64,000 nucleotides of DNA from Burkholderia arboris (GTDB lineage: Bacteria; Pseudomonadota; Gammaproteobacteria; Burkholderiales; Burkholderiaceae), in NCBI RefSeq assembly GCF_902499125.1, contig NZ_CABVPX010000003.1, positions 186,001-250,000 of the forward strand, read 5' to 3'. This document shows positions 20,673-29,673 of the stretch, piece by piece (positions within the stretch are counted from its first letter, which is position 1; each line of letters opens with the position of its first letter). A program made the position numbers and the translations under genes. Under the pieces are notes generated by a model, which was given only the letters and a program-made list of their open reading frames with translations, did not search any database and had not been told where the DNA came from.

Positions 20673-21149
20673 TCAGGCGGCGGCGAACTCGATCACGGGT
20701 TCGCAGCGGATCGGGAAGTTGACCGAGTTCGCGATATAGCATTTCGCATGCGCATCGTGATGCAGATGCGCCGCCTTTTCGCGATCGCCGCCGGCCTGAA
20801 TGGTCACGTGCGGACGCAGCACGATTTCGGTGAAGCGGCCTTCCTGTGCGCTGTCGAGCATCGTGCCTTCCGCGTGGTCGACATAGGACACCACGCGGAT
20901 GCCGGCATCGGAACACAGGTGCAGATACCAGAGCTTGTGGCACGCCGATGCCGACGCGAGCAACAAGTCTTCCGGATTCCAGCGTGATGCATCGCCGCGA
21001 AACGCCGCGTCCGACGAACCAGGAATATCCGGCTTCGAACCCGCGCGGATCACATGATCGCGGCCGTACTCGCGATATCCCGACGTGCCGGTGCCGCGAT
21101 TGCCCGTCCACTCCACTGCGACGCGATACTTGTGTTCGCCTGCTGCCAT
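20673..21149 (-). CDS. OsmC family protein (organic hydroperoxide reductase-like)
   Basis: A 158-residue OsmC/Ohr superfamily protein. The two conserved cysteines are present: one in SASACHKLWYL and one in HAKCYIANSVNFPI, the thiol pair that reduces organic hydroperoxides. The RWNPEDLLLASASAC helix is the family signature. The ATG at 21149 is preferred over one at 21161 because GGAGAG stands 9 bases before it. It diverges from a GntR regulator with a palindrome in between. The length and sequence fit the OsmC/YhfA-like subgroup better than classical Ohr. Confidence 0.88.
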   Translation of the reverse strand: MAAGEHKYRVAVEWTGNRGTGTSGYREYGRDHVIRAGSKPDIPGSSDAAFRGDASRWNPEDLLLASASACHKLWYLHLCSDAGIRVVSYVDHAEGTMLDSAQEGRFTEIVLRPHVTIQAGGDREKAAHLHHDAHAKCYIANSVNFPIRCEPVIEFAAA

Positions 21150-21242
21150 CTCGCTCTCCATTGATGTCGGTTGCTTCGACCGTGCCGGATGCCGTTTTGC
21201 AGCACCCGCCTGTGGCCGTCATTGTGGCACTGGATTGCCGTT

Positions 21243-21252
21243 TGGTATACCA
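21243..21252. promoter_or_regulatory. Candidate GntR (FCD-type) operator
   Basis: TGGTATACCA is a perfect 10-bp palindrome inside TTGGTATACCATT. It is placed 28 bases before the GntR start and about 95 bases before the divergent OsmC-family start. TGGT/ACCA half-sites are typical of FCD-subfamily GntR proteins, so this is a likely autoregulatory site, possibly shared with the OsmC-GST pair. Confidence 0.55.
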
Positions 21253-21280
21253 TTATTCCAAATTGACGGAACATGCAGGC

Positions 21281-21922
21281 ATGGAAGCCAAACTCGACTC
21301 TACGGCAGACGCCATCGCCGCGTCGCTGCGCGACATGATCATCAACGGCGAGCTGGCGGCTGGCGAACGGCTCGTCGAGCGCGATCTGGCCGAGCGGTTC
21401 GGCATCAGCCGGATTCCGATGCGCGAAGCGATCCAGCGGCTGGAACGCGAGGGATTGCTGGATATCTTCAGGAATCGCGGCGCCGTCGTGCGGATGCTGA
21501 GCGCATCGGACGTACAGGAAATCTACGACCTGCGCGTGCTGCTCGAAGGCGACGCGATCTACCGGAGCGTGAAGCGGCTCGACGACGAGACGCTCGCGCG
21601 CGCCGAACTCGTGCATCGCCTGCTCGGCGATGCGGCCGTGCCGCGCAGGCAGGGAGAACTGAATCGCGAATTCCACGCGTTGCTTTACGCGTGTTGCGGC
21701 AATGCGCGGCAGTTGCGGTCGATTGCCGAACTGCGCAGTCAGGTCGAACGTTACGAGCGCCTGCAAACCACCCTGCTCGCCGATACGCCGTCGTTCCAGG
21801 TCGAACACGAAGAGATTCTGCAAGCGTGCCGCGAACGCAATGCGCGTGCGGCTCGCTCGATGACGGTCGCGCATCTGGAGTCGGCGAGAAACATCGTGAT
21901 GCGGCTCGTCGAAGGCGGGTGA
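21281..21922 (+). CDS. GntR family regulator, FCD (FadR-like) subgroup
   Basis: A 213-residue regulator. The N-terminal winged helix-turn-helix covers residues 5-72 (LRDMIINGELAAGERLVERDLAERFGISRIPMREAIQRLE). The C-terminal all-helical FCD domain contains EIYDLRVLLEGDAIYRSV and the histidine-bearing LNREFHALLYACCGN. The ATG at 21281 opens the conserved region; the frame continues upstream but encodes no family sequence. FCD members usually sense carboxylic acids and repress neighbouring genes. The palindrome just upstream and the divergent OsmC-GST genes are its likely targets; the ligand is unknown. Confidence 0.88.
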   Translation: MEAKLDSTADAIAASLRDMIINGELAAGERLVERDLAERFGISRIPMREAIQRLEREGLLDIFRNRGAVVRMLSASDVQEIYDLRVLLEGDAIYRSVKRLDDETLARAELVHRLLGDAAVPRRQGELNREFHALLYACCGNARQLRSIAELRSQVERYERLQTTLLADTPSFQVEHEEILQACRERNARAARSMTVAHLESARNIVMRLVEGG

Positions 21923-21943
21923 GCCCGGCTCGCGCGCACGCCG

Positions 21944-22969
21944 TTATACCGCGCGCCGTACCGGCCCGGTCGTCCCGCGCACCCTCAGTTTCGGCAACGA
22001 CGCGACACGCACGCGCGACGCCGCGTCGCTCTGCCCGCCCGCCTCGCGCAACGTATTGAGCAGTTCGACCGCGAGACCGGCCGCTTCGGCGGTCGGGATC
22101 GCGACGGTCGTCAGCGTCGGGCGCGTGTCGCTCGCCAGATGAATGTCGGTCAGGCCGACGATCGACAGATCGTCCGGTACGCGCCTGCCGCGATCGGCCG
22201 CTGCGTGCATGGCGCCGATCGCCGGCAGGTCATTGGTCGCAACCAGCGCGGTCAACCGCGGATGCGCATCGAGCAGCCGCCCCGCCGCGCGCACGCCGCC
22301 TTCGATCGAATCGCGCTCGGCCGCGACGATCGACGCGTCAAGCCCGGCCTCGCGCATCACGTCAACGAAGCCGTCGTAGCGCGCCGCTTGCACGCCGCTC
22401 GCTGCGCCGCCGACGATCACGCCGATCTTCTCGTGACCCAGTTCGAGCAGATGCCGCGTCGCGATCCGTCCCGCCTCACGGAAATCGATCGCCACGCACG
22501 GCAACCCGTCCGGCGGCGCCTCGGGCCGCTCCCACAGGCACAGCACGACCGGCACGCCGCGTCGCGCGACGTCGAGCAGATCCGGCAGATGCAGGTTCGC
22601 GTTGGTCACGAGTATCCCTTCGGAGATCGTGCCGGCGATCTGGTCGAGATACGCGCGCCCCTGCAACGGATCTTCATTCGTATTGCAGACGATCAGGAAC
22701 TGTCCGTTGCGGCGCACCGCCCGCTCGACCGCCAGCGCGAACTCCGGATAGAACGGGTTCGCGATGCTCGACACCATCAGCGCGACCGTCGGTGCGCGCC
22801 CTTCCGCCAGTGCCCGCGCGGCGAGATGCGGCCGGTACCCGAGCGCCTCGACCGCTTCCAGCACGCGCGCCCGCGTCGCGTCGCCCACCCTGCCGCGGCC
22901 GCGCAGCACGTTCGACACCGTTGCGGCCGTCACGCCCGCGCGACGCGCCACTTCATCCAGGGTTGCCAT
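21944..22969 (-). CDS. LacI family transcriptional regulator
   Basis: A 341-residue LacI-type repressor. The N-terminal helix-turn-helix and hinge are clear (MATLDEVARRAGVTAATVSNVLRGRGRVGDATRARVLEAV). They are followed by a periplasmic-binding-fold sugar sensor with VALMVSSIANPFYPEF and the ALVATNDLPAIGAM segment. The start at 22969 begins exactly at the conserved N-terminus; the frame is open further to 23029. It faces a CUT1 sugar transporter and beta-galactosidase operon across a region holding a perfect LacI-type palindrome, so a galactoside is the probable inducer. Confidence 0.93.
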   Translation of the reverse strand: MATLDEVARRAGVTAATVSNVLRGRGRVGDATRARVLEAVEALGYRPHLAARALAEGRAPTVALMVSSIANPFYPEFALAVERAVRRNGQFLIVCNTNEDPLQGRAYLDQIAGTISEGILVTNANLHLPDLLDVARRGVPVVLCLWERPEAPPDGLPCVAIDFREAGRIATRHLLELGHEKIGVIVGGAASGVQAARYDGFVDVMREAGLDASIVAAERDSIEGGVRAAGRLLDAHPRLTALVATNDLPAIGAMHAAADRGRRVPDDLSIVGLTDIHLASDTRPTLTTVAIPTAEAAGLAVELLNTLREAGGQSDAASRVRVASLPKLRVRGTTGPVRRAV

Positions 22970-23106
22970 CGTATGCTCACTATATGAGACGTCGATCCAG
23001 TATTTGCTTCGCTCACCGAAGCGGCGCACTATCGCCGCACACCTTGCCGCCCGTCGAACGGGCGCGACTCGGCCGCGATCGCATCGCCTCTTTTTTTGAT
23101 CGCGGT

Positions 23107-23122
23107 GATTAAGCGCTTAATC
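23107..23122. promoter_or_regulatory. Perfect LacI-type operator
   Basis: GATTAAGCGCTTAATC is a perfect 16-bp palindrome with the central CG expected of LacI/GalR operators. It sits 36 bases before the start of the transporter ATPase gene and 137 bases from the LacI gene start, so one site could control both directions. Confidence 0.75.
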
Positions 23123-23158
23123 ATGCAGTACGGCGTATTAAAACATGGAGCGGAGACA

Positions 23159-24307
23159 ATGGCGAGCATCTCGATGCGACGCGTGCAGAAAGCCTATGGC
23201 GATCACGCGCCGGTCATTCGCGACGTCGATCTGGAGATCGGCGCGCATGAGTTCTGCGTGTTCCTCGGACCATCCGGATGCGGGAAATCGACGTTGCTGC
23301 GCATGATTGCCGGCCTCGAGGACCTGAGCGCGGGAGAGCTGTCGATCGACGGCCGCCGGGTCGACGACGTGCCGGCCGCCGAGCGCGGCGTCGCGATGGT
23401 GTTCCAGAGCTACGCACTGTTTCCGCACATGACGGTGTACGAGAACATGGCGTTCGGGCTGAAGCTCGCCCGTGTGCCGAAAGCCGAGATCGACCGGAAG
23501 GTGCGCGACGCCGCGCGTATCCTGCAACTCGACACGCTGCTCGAGCGCAAGCCGAAAGCGTTGTCGGGCGGCCAGCGGCAGCGCGTCGCGATCGGCCGGG
23601 CGATCGTGCGCGAGCCCGGCGTGTTCCTCTTCGATGAACCGCTGTCGAATCTCGACGCGGCGCTGCGCGGCCAGACCCGCATCGAGATCGCGCGGCTGCA
23701 CCGGCAGTTCGAACGCGCGAGCGTCGTCTACGTGACGCACGACCAGACCGAGGCGATGACGCTCGCCGACAAGATCGTGCTGCTGCACGCGGGCGCGGAC
23801 ACCGCGCAGCACGGCAGCATCGCGCAGGTCGGTGCGCCGCTCGACCTCTACCATCACCCCGCCAGCCGCTTCGTCGCGGGCTTCATCGGCTCGCCGCGAA
23901 TGAACTTCCTGCCGGCCGTCGTCGCTGCGTGCGACGCACATCGCACGACCGTCACGCTCGTGCCGTCCGGCGAAACCTTCACGCTGCCGCGCGACGGCTC
24001 GGCCCTCGGCGCCGGCACCGCCGTGACGCTCGGCATTCGCCCCGAACACCTGACGCTCGGCGCCGCACTCGACGCAACGACGCTCGCGCGCGACGTCGCG
24101 CTCGTCGAACGCCTCGGCGAACAAACCTACGTGCACCTCGACGGGCCCGGCGGCGCGCCGCTGATCGCGAAGGTGCCCGGCGACGCGCAGGTGCGCACCG
24201 GCGAGCGCGCGCACGTGCATGCGCCGGCCGCGGCCTGCCATCTCTTCACCGAAGACGGCCGCGCGGTGCCCGCGTGCGCCGACGTCCACGTCCACCACTA
24301 CGCATAA
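23159..24307 (+). CDS. Sugar ABC transporter ATP-binding protein (MalK/UgpC-like)
   Basis: A 382-residue CUT1-type ATPase. Walker A is [10 protein letters not shown]-loop region [16 protein letters not shown], signature [16 protein letters not shown] and Walker [14 protein letters not shown]. The C-terminal TOBE/MalK regulatory domain of about 130 residues is present ([12 protein letters not shown], then [11 protein letters not shown]). The ATG at 23159 begins the conserved sequence [14 protein letters not shown]; an in-frame extension to 23096 overlaps the operator. First gene of the operon, 8 bases before the beta-galactosidase gene. Confidence 0.93.
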   Translation: MASISMRRVQKAYGDHAPVIRDVDLEIGAHEFCVFLGPSGCGKSTLLRMIAGLEDLSAGELSIDGRRVDDVPAAERGVAMVFQSYALFPHMTVYENMAFGLKLARVPKAEIDRKVRDAARILQLDTLLERKPKALSGGQRQRVAIGRAIVREPGVFLFDEPLSNLDAALRGQTRIEIARLHRQFERASVVYVTHDQTEAMTLADKIVLLHAGADTAQHGSIAQVGAPLDLYHHPASRFVAGFIGSPRMNFLPAVVAACDAHRTTVTLVPSGETFTLPRDGSALGAGTAVTLGIRPEHLTLGAALDATTLARDVALVERLGEQTYVHLDGPGGAPLIAKVPGDAQVRTGERAHVHAPAAACHLFTEDGRAVPACADVHVHHYA

Positions 24308-24315
24308 GGATCGGC

Positions 24316-26307
24316 ATGCGCCTCGGAGTCTGCTACTACCCGGAACACTGGCCGGAATCGATGTGGGCCGATGACGCCCGCCGAATGAAAGCGCTCGGCA
24401 TCGAGCAGGTGCGGATCGCCGAATTCGCGTGGAGCCGCATCGAGCCGTCGCCGGGCGAATACGACTGGGGCTGGCTCGACCGCGCGATCGACGTGCTCGG
24501 CACAGCCGGCCTCGAGATCGTGATGTGCACGCCGACCGCGACGCCGCCGAAGTGGCTGGTCGACCGCCATCCCGACATCCTCGCGATCGGCGCGGACGGA
24601 CGGCCGCGCGCATTCGGCTCGCGCCGCCACTACGACTTCTCGTCGCCGACCTATCTCGAAGCGTCGCGCCAGATCTGCACGGCGGTCGCCGAACGCTACG
24701 GCCGCCACCCGGCCGTGCGCTACTGGCAGACCGACAACGAACTCGGCTGCCATCAGACCGTCGTCAGCTACTCGCCGGCCGCGCTCGTACGCTTTCGTGC
24801 ATGGCTGAAGGCACGCTACGGCACGATCGACGCGCTGAACCGCGCGTGGGGCACCGTGTTCTGGAGCATGGAGTATCGCCATTTCGACGAAGTCGACGCG
24901 CCCGTCGGCACCGTAACCGAAGCGCATCCGTCGCATCGCCTCGACTACCGGCGCTTCGCGTCCGACGAAGTCGCGCGCTATCACCGGATGCAGGTCGACG
25001 TGATCCGCGCGCACTCGCCGGGCCGGCCTGTCGCGCACAACTTCATGCAGCTGTTCACCGAGTTCGACCACTACGAGGTCGCCCGCGACCTCGACATCGC
25101 GACGTGGGACAGCTACCCGCTCGGCGCGCTCGAGGAGCAATGGTTCGCGCCCGACGTGAAGGCGCATTGGCTGCGCACCGGCCATCCCGATTTCGCGTCG
25201 TTCAATCACGACCTCTATCGCGGCATGTCGAAGCTGCCGTTCTGGGTGATGGAACAACAGCCGGGGCCCGTGAACTGGGCGCAGTGGAACCCCGCGCCGC
25301 TGCCGGGCATGGTGCGTCTGTGGAGCTGGGAAGCGTTCGCGCACGGCGCCGGCTGCGTGTCGTACTTCCGCTGGCGGCAGGCGCCGTTCGCGCAGGAACA
25401 GATGCATGCCGGCCTGCACACGCCCGACGACAAGCTCGATGAAGGCGGCCGCGAGGCGCAGCGCGTCGCACGCGAGATCGCGGCCGTGCACGACGCCGGC
25501 AAGGATGCGGATGCGGACGGCCCGGTGCGCGCACCGGTCGCGCTGGTCTTCGACTACGAAGCGAAGTGGCTGTTCGAAGTGCAGCCGCAGGGCGCCGATT
25601 TCCACTACCCGCGCTTCGCATTCGAGTACTACTCGGCGCTGCGCGCGCTCGGCCTCGACGTCGACATCGTTTCGGCGAACGCGCCGCTCGACGGCTACCG
25701 CCTCGTCGTCGTGCCGCCGCTGCCCGTCGTGCCCGACGATTTCGCGGCACGGCTCGCCGCATCGGGCGCGCATGCGGTGTTCGGGCCGCGTACCGGTTCG
25801 AAGACCGTCGACTTGCAGATTCCGCCGACGCTGCCGCCCGGCCCGCTCGCGTCGATCCTGCCGGTGCGCGTGTGGCGCGTCGAGTCGCTGCGGCCGAACG
25901 TGACCGAGCGGATCGACGGCACGCTGCGCGACGGTTCGCCGCTCGCGGGCGATGCGCGCCACTGGCGCGACTTCGTCGAGCTGCGCGACGACACGCGCAG
26001 CGTCGTGCGCGCCCGTTTCGCCGACGGTCATCCGGCCTGCGTATCGCATGGCGTGCTGCACTACTGGGCTGCGCTGTTCGACGACGCGACCACCACGAAG
26101 CTGTTCGCCGACGTCGCGGCCGAAGCGGGCCTCGCGCCGGCGCCGCTCGGCGACGGCGTGCGCGTGAGCCGGCGCGGCGGCCTGACCTACGTTTTCAACT
26201 ACGGCAACGCACCGCACACGATCGACGCAGTGCCGCCGTCGGCATTCGTGCTCGGCGCCGCGCAAGTCGGGCCGCGGGACGTGGCCGTGTATCGAAGCCG
26301 TTCGTAG
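24316..26307 (+). CDS. Beta-galactosidase, glycoside hydrolase family 42
   Basis: A 663-residue intracellular GH42 enzyme, no signal peptide. The N-terminus [28 protein letters not shown] is typical. The acid/base Glu is in [11 protein letters not shown] near residue 150 and the nucleophile Glu is in [12 protein letters not shown] near residue 313. The trimerisation domain and small C-terminal beta domain follow ([26 protein letters not shown]). An AAGGA site overlaps the stop of the upstream ATPase gene, so translation is coupled. GH42 enzymes usually act on galactosides from plant galactans rather than lactose itself. With the CUT1 importer around it, the likely role is hydrolysing imported galacto-oligosaccharides. 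Confidence 0.95.
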   Translation: MRLGVCYYPEHWPESMWADDARRMKALGIEQVRIAEFAWSRIEPSPGEYDWGWLDRAIDVLGTAGLEIVMCTPTATPPKWLVDRHPDILAIGADGRPRAFGSRRHYDFSSPTYLEASRQICTAVAERYGRHPAVRYWQTDNELGCHQTVVSYSPAALVRFRAWLKARYGTIDALNRAWGTVFWSMEYRHFDEVDAPVGTVTEAHPSHRLDYRRFASDEVARYHRMQVDVIRAHSPGRPVAHNFMQLFTEFDHYEVARDLDIATWDSYPLGALEEQWFAPDVKAHWLRTGHPDFASFNHDLYRGMSKLPFWVMEQQPGPVNWAQWNPAPLPGMVRLWSWEAFAHGAGCVSYFRWRQAPFAQEQMHAGLHTPDDKLDEGGREAQRVAREIAAVHDAGKDADADGPVRAPVALVFDYEAKWLFEVQPQGADFHYPRFAFEYYSALRALGLDVDIVSANAPLDGYRLVVVPPLPVVPDDFAARLAASGAHAVFGPRTGSKTVDLQIPPTLPPGPLASILPVRVWRVESLRPNVTERIDGTLRDGSPLAGDARHWRDFVELRDDTRSVVRARFADGHPACVSHGVLHYWAALFDDATTTKLFADVAAEAGLAPAPLGDGVRVSRRGGLTYVFNYGNAPHTIDAVPPSAFVLGAAQVGPRDVAVYRSRS

Positions 26308-26371
26308 CATCCCGCCACCGGCGCCACGCCGCGCCGGTCACGCACAACGACACACAGGACTGGAGACACGC

Positions 26372-27631
26372 ATGACACATCGCCCCCTTCGCGCCGCCGC
26401 CCGGCTCGCCACGGCCGCCGCCGTCGCCTTCGCGTCGCTCGGCATGACGGCGCCCGCCGATGCCGGCACGCTGACGATCAACATCGCGTTCAAGGGCGCG
26501 AGCCAGCGCGCGGTCTGGCAATCGACGCTCGACGCCTTTCGCAAGGCGCACCCCGACATCGACGTGAAGGCAACCTTCGTCGACGAGGAAGCGTACAAGG
26601 TGCAGCTCCCCGCGTGGCTCACGACCGTCGCGCCGGACGTCGTGAACTGGCACGCGGGTGAGCGGATGGCGTACTACGCGAAGCGCGGGCTGTTCGAAGA
26701 CCTGAGCGGCGACTGGACGAAAAACGGCTGGGGCGCGATGTATGCGTCGACGCGCGACGCATCGTCGTACAACGGCAAGCAGTACGCGGCGCCGACCGTC
26801 TACTACTCGTGGGGGCTGTTCTACCGCAAGGACCTGTTCCGCAAGGTCGGCATCGCCGACGAGCCGAAGACCTGGGACCAGTTTCTGGACGCGTGCAAGA
26901 AACTGAAAGCGGCCGGCATCACGCCGATCGCGATCGGCGGCCGCGACGCGTGGACACTCGCCGGCTGGTTCGACTATCTCGACCTGCGCCTGAACGGCAA
27001 CGCGTTCCACCAGCAATTGATGGCCGGCGACGTGCCGTACACCGACCCGCGCGTGAAGAAGGTCTACACGACGTGGAAATCGCTGATCGATGCCGGCTAC
27101 TTCATCGACAACGCGCTGTCCTACGATCTCGACGGCGCGCAGCCGTTCCTGTTCCAGGGCAAGGCCGCGATGATGCTGATGGGCACCTTCATCGCGGCCG
27201 GCTTTCCGCCGAGCGTGAAGCAGGAAATGGGCTACTACCGGTTCCCGATCATCGACCCGAAGGTGCCGACCGCCGAGGACGGCCCGGTCGAGTCGCTGCA
27301 CATCCCGACGAAGGCGAAGAACAAGGCCGATGCGCACACGTTCCTCGCGTTCGTCGAAACGCCCGAGATGGGCGCGAAGCTCGCGGAAGGCCTCGGCTCG
27401 CTGTCGGCCAACAGCAAGTCGCCCGAGCCGGCCGATCCGATTTCACGCATCGGCTTCCGCATCCTTGCCGACACGAAGGGAGGCGTCGCGCAGTTCTACG
27501 ACCGCGACATGACGAAGGAAATGGCCGACGAAGGGATGAAGGGCATGCAGCAGTTCCTCGCGAATCCCGCGCAGCTCGATACGGTGCTCGCGCAGCTCGA
27601 ACAGACCCGCAAGCGGATCTACAAGAAGTGA
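26372..27631 (+). CDS. Sugar ABC transporter substrate-binding protein (CUT1)
   Basis: A 419-residue family 1 extracellular solute-binding protein. A signal peptide of about 30 residues ends SLGMTAPADA-GT. The mature part shows the usual VNWHAGERMAYYAKRGLFEDLS and YYSWGLFYRKDLFRKVGI segments of oligosaccharide-binding proteins. It follows the beta-galactosidase gene by 64 bases and precedes the two permeases. It would capture the galactoside in the periplasm. The specific sugar is not readable from sequence. Confidence 0.93.
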   Translation: MTHRPLRAAARLATAAAVAFASLGMTAPADAGTLTINIAFKGASQRAVWQSTLDAFRKAHPDIDVKATFVDEEAYKVQLPAWLTTVAPDVVNWHAGERMAYYAKRGLFEDLSGDWTKNGWGAMYASTRDASSYNGKQYAAPTVYYSWGLFYRKDLFRKVGIADEPKTWDQFLDACKKLKAAGITPIAIGGRDAWTLAGWFDYLDLRLNGNAFHQQLMAGDVPYTDPRVKKVYTTWKSLIDAGYFIDNALSYDLDGAQPFLFQGKAAMMLMGTFIAAGFPPSVKQEMGYYRFPIIDPKVPTAEDGPVESLHIPTKAKNKADAHTFLAFVETPEMGAKLAEGLGSLSANSKSPEPADPISRIGFRILADTKGGVAQFYDRDMTKEMADEGMKGMQQFLANPAQLDTVLAQLEQTRKRIYKK

Positions 27632-27685
27632 CCGCGTGACCCAACCGGCGGCCGCGCGCCGCCGTGTCCGTTCAGGAGGCTTGCC

Positions 27686-28630
27686 GTGTCCAGTCCGATC
27701 ACGTCCACCCCGCCCGCCGGCGCCGCGCCGCCGCCGCGCGGGACATCCGCCGCTGCGTTGCCCGCGCGCCGCCCGTCGCCCGCCGTGCGGCGGCAACAGC
27801 GCGCCGCGTGGCTGTTTCTCGCGCCGGCCTGCGCGATGGTTGCCGTCTATGTGATCTGGCCGATCCTGTCGACGCTGTGGCTGAGCCTGTACAACTGGGA
27901 CGGGATGACCGAGCGCACCTTCGTCGGGCTCGCGAACTACGCCGAGCTGCTGCAGGCGCCGACGTTCTACACCGCGCTGCGCAACAACGTGATCTGGCTC
28001 GCGCTCTTCATGCTCGCGCCGCCGCTCGGCCTCGCGCTCGCGCTGTACCTGAACCAGGCGGTCGGCGGCATCCGGCTCGTGAAGTCGCTGTTCTTCGCGC
28101 CGTTCGTGCTGTCCGGCGTGGTCGTCGGCCTGATCTTCTCGTGGTTCTACGATCCGACCTTCGGGCTGCTCGCGCTGATCGCGGGGCACGGCATCCCGGT
28201 ACTCGGCGACGCGCGCTATGCGACGCTCGGCGTCGTGTTCGCCGCGCTGTGGCCGCAGACCGCGTACTGCATGATCCTGTACCTGACCGGCCTCACGTCG
28301 GTCAACCCGGAACAGATCGAGGCCGCGCGGATGGAAGGCGCGCGCGGCTTCGCACTGCTGTGGCACGTCGTGCTGCCGCAGCTGCGGCCGACCACGTTCA
28401 TGGCGATCGTCGTCACGGTGATCGGTGCGCTGCGCAGCTTCGACCTGATCTCGGTGATGACGAGCGGCGGGCCGTTCGAGAGTTCGACCGTGCTCGCGTA
28501 TTACATGTACGACCAGGCAATCAAGTATTACCGGCTCGGCTATTCCGCGTCGATCGCGGTCGTGCTGTTCGCGATCATGCTCGTCTACATCGTGTTCCAG
28601 TTGCGCCGCATGCTGCGCAACGAGCAGTGA
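27686..28630 (+). CDS. Sugar ABC transporter permease (MalF/UgpA-like)
   Basis: A 314-residue inner-membrane permease with about six helices and an N-terminal Ala/Pro-rich cytoplasmic tail of about 45 residues. The coupling (EAA) loop reads EQIEAARMEGARGFALLWHVVLPQLRP. Translation starts at a GTG at 27686 with CAGGAGG 6 bases upstream; no nearby ATG fits better. It forms the channel with the next permease. Confidence 0.92.
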   Translation: MSSPITSTPPAGAAPPPRGTSAAALPARRPSPAVRRQQRAAWLFLAPACAMVAVYVIWPILSTLWLSLYNWDGMTERTFVGLANYAELLQAPTFYTALRNNVIWLALFMLAPPLGLALALYLNQAVGGIRLVKSLFFAPFVLSGVVVGLIFSWFYDPTFGLLALIAGHGIPVLGDARYATLGVVFAALWPQTAYCMILYLTGLTSVNPEQIEAARMEGARGFALLWHVVLPQLRPTTFMAIVVTVIGALRSFDLISVMTSGGPFESSTVLAYYMYDQAIKYYRLGYSASIAVVLFAIMLVYIVFQLRRMLRNEQ

Positions 28631-28647
28631 CCCCGGGGAGGCTCATC

Positions 28648-29499
28648 ATGTTTCCGACACCCGTTGCCCGATGGAAGCCCGTCTCGCGCCGGCTGTACAA
28701 GCTGTCGCTGCCCGTCGCGCTGCTGATCTGGCTGCTGCCGATGATCGCTGTGTTCGTCACGTCGGTGCGCTCGACCGAGGAACTCGTCGAAGGCCACTAC
28801 TGGGGCTGGCCGCGCCACTTCGCGATGATCGAGAACTATCGCGACGCGCTGACGACGTCGCCGATGCTGCATTACTTCTGGAACAGCGTGCAGATCACGG
28901 TGCCGTCCGTGATCGGCTCGATCGCGCTCGCGGCGATGGCCGGCTTCGCGCTCGCGACCTACCGGTTTCGCGGCAGTACCGCGCTGTTCGGCACGTTCGT
29001 CGCCGGCAACTTCGTGCCGGTGCAGGTGCTGATGATTCCGGTGCGTGACCTGTCGTTGAGGCTCGGTGTGTTCAATACCGTCGAAGCGCTGATCCTGTTT
29101 CATGTCGCGTTTCAGACCGGGTTCTGCACGCTGTTCCTGCGCAACTTCATCAAGCAGTTGCCGTTCGAGCTGATCGAGGCCGCGCGCATCGAAGGCGCGG
29201 GGGAATGGACGGTGTTCTGGCGGATCGTGTTGCCGCTGATTCGGCCCGCGCTGGCTGCGCTGGCGATTTTGGTGTTCACGTTCGTGTGGAACGATTACTT
29301 CTGGGCGCTGTGTCTCACGCAGGGCGACGAGGCCGCGCCGATCACGGCCGGCGTCGCGGCGCTGAAGGGGCAATGGACGACGTCGTGGAATCTCGTGTCG
29401 GCCGGATCGATTCTTGCCGCGCTGCCGTCGGTCGCGATGTTCTTCGCGATGCAGAAACATTTCGTCGCGGGGCTCACGTTCGGCGCGACGAAAGGCTGA
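28648..29499 (+). CDS. Sugar ABC transporter permease (MalG/UgpE-like)
   Basis: A 283-residue inner-membrane permease, last gene of the galactoside operon. It has about six helices and the EAA loop in FELIEAARIEGAGEWTVFWRIVLPLIRPA. The ATG at 28648 is preceded by GGGGAGG; the frame is open far upstream but only as a shadow of the previous gene. An intrinsic terminator follows 49 bases after the stop. Confidence 0.92.
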   Translation: MFPTPVARWKPVSRRLYKLSLPVALLIWLLPMIAVFVTSVRSTEELVEGHYWGWPRHFAMIENYRDALTTSPMLHYFWNSVQITVPSVIGSIALAAMAGFALATYRFRGSTALFGTFVAGNFVPVQVLMIPVRDLSLRLGVFNTVEALILFHVAFQTGFCTLFLRNFIKQLPFELIEAARIEGAGEWTVFWRIVLPLIRPALAALAILVFTFVWNDYFWALCLTQGDEAAPITAGVAALKGQWTTSWNLVSAGSILAALPSVAMFFAMQKHFVAGLTFGATKG

Positions 29500-29547
29500 G
29501 CGCGCACCGAACGCGTTTTCGTATCTCCCCCTCCGCATCGTGAGGTT

Positions 29548-29569
29548 GCCCGCTTCGGCGGGCTTTTTT
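29548..29569 (+). terminator. Intrinsic terminator of the galactoside operon
   Basis: GCCCGC-TTCG-GCGGGC forms a 6-bp G/C stem with a stable TTCG loop, followed directly by six T. It marks the end of the CUT1 operon and the left edge of the accessory island. Confidence 0.9.
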
Positions 29570-29673
29570 CGTGCTTTTCCTGCGAGATGTCGGCCCGCGT
29601 CGAACCGAGCGGCTGCAACGCGATCGACGTCCCGACAAGCTTGCCTGCCTCGGCGCGGCAGGCCCCTTGCATA

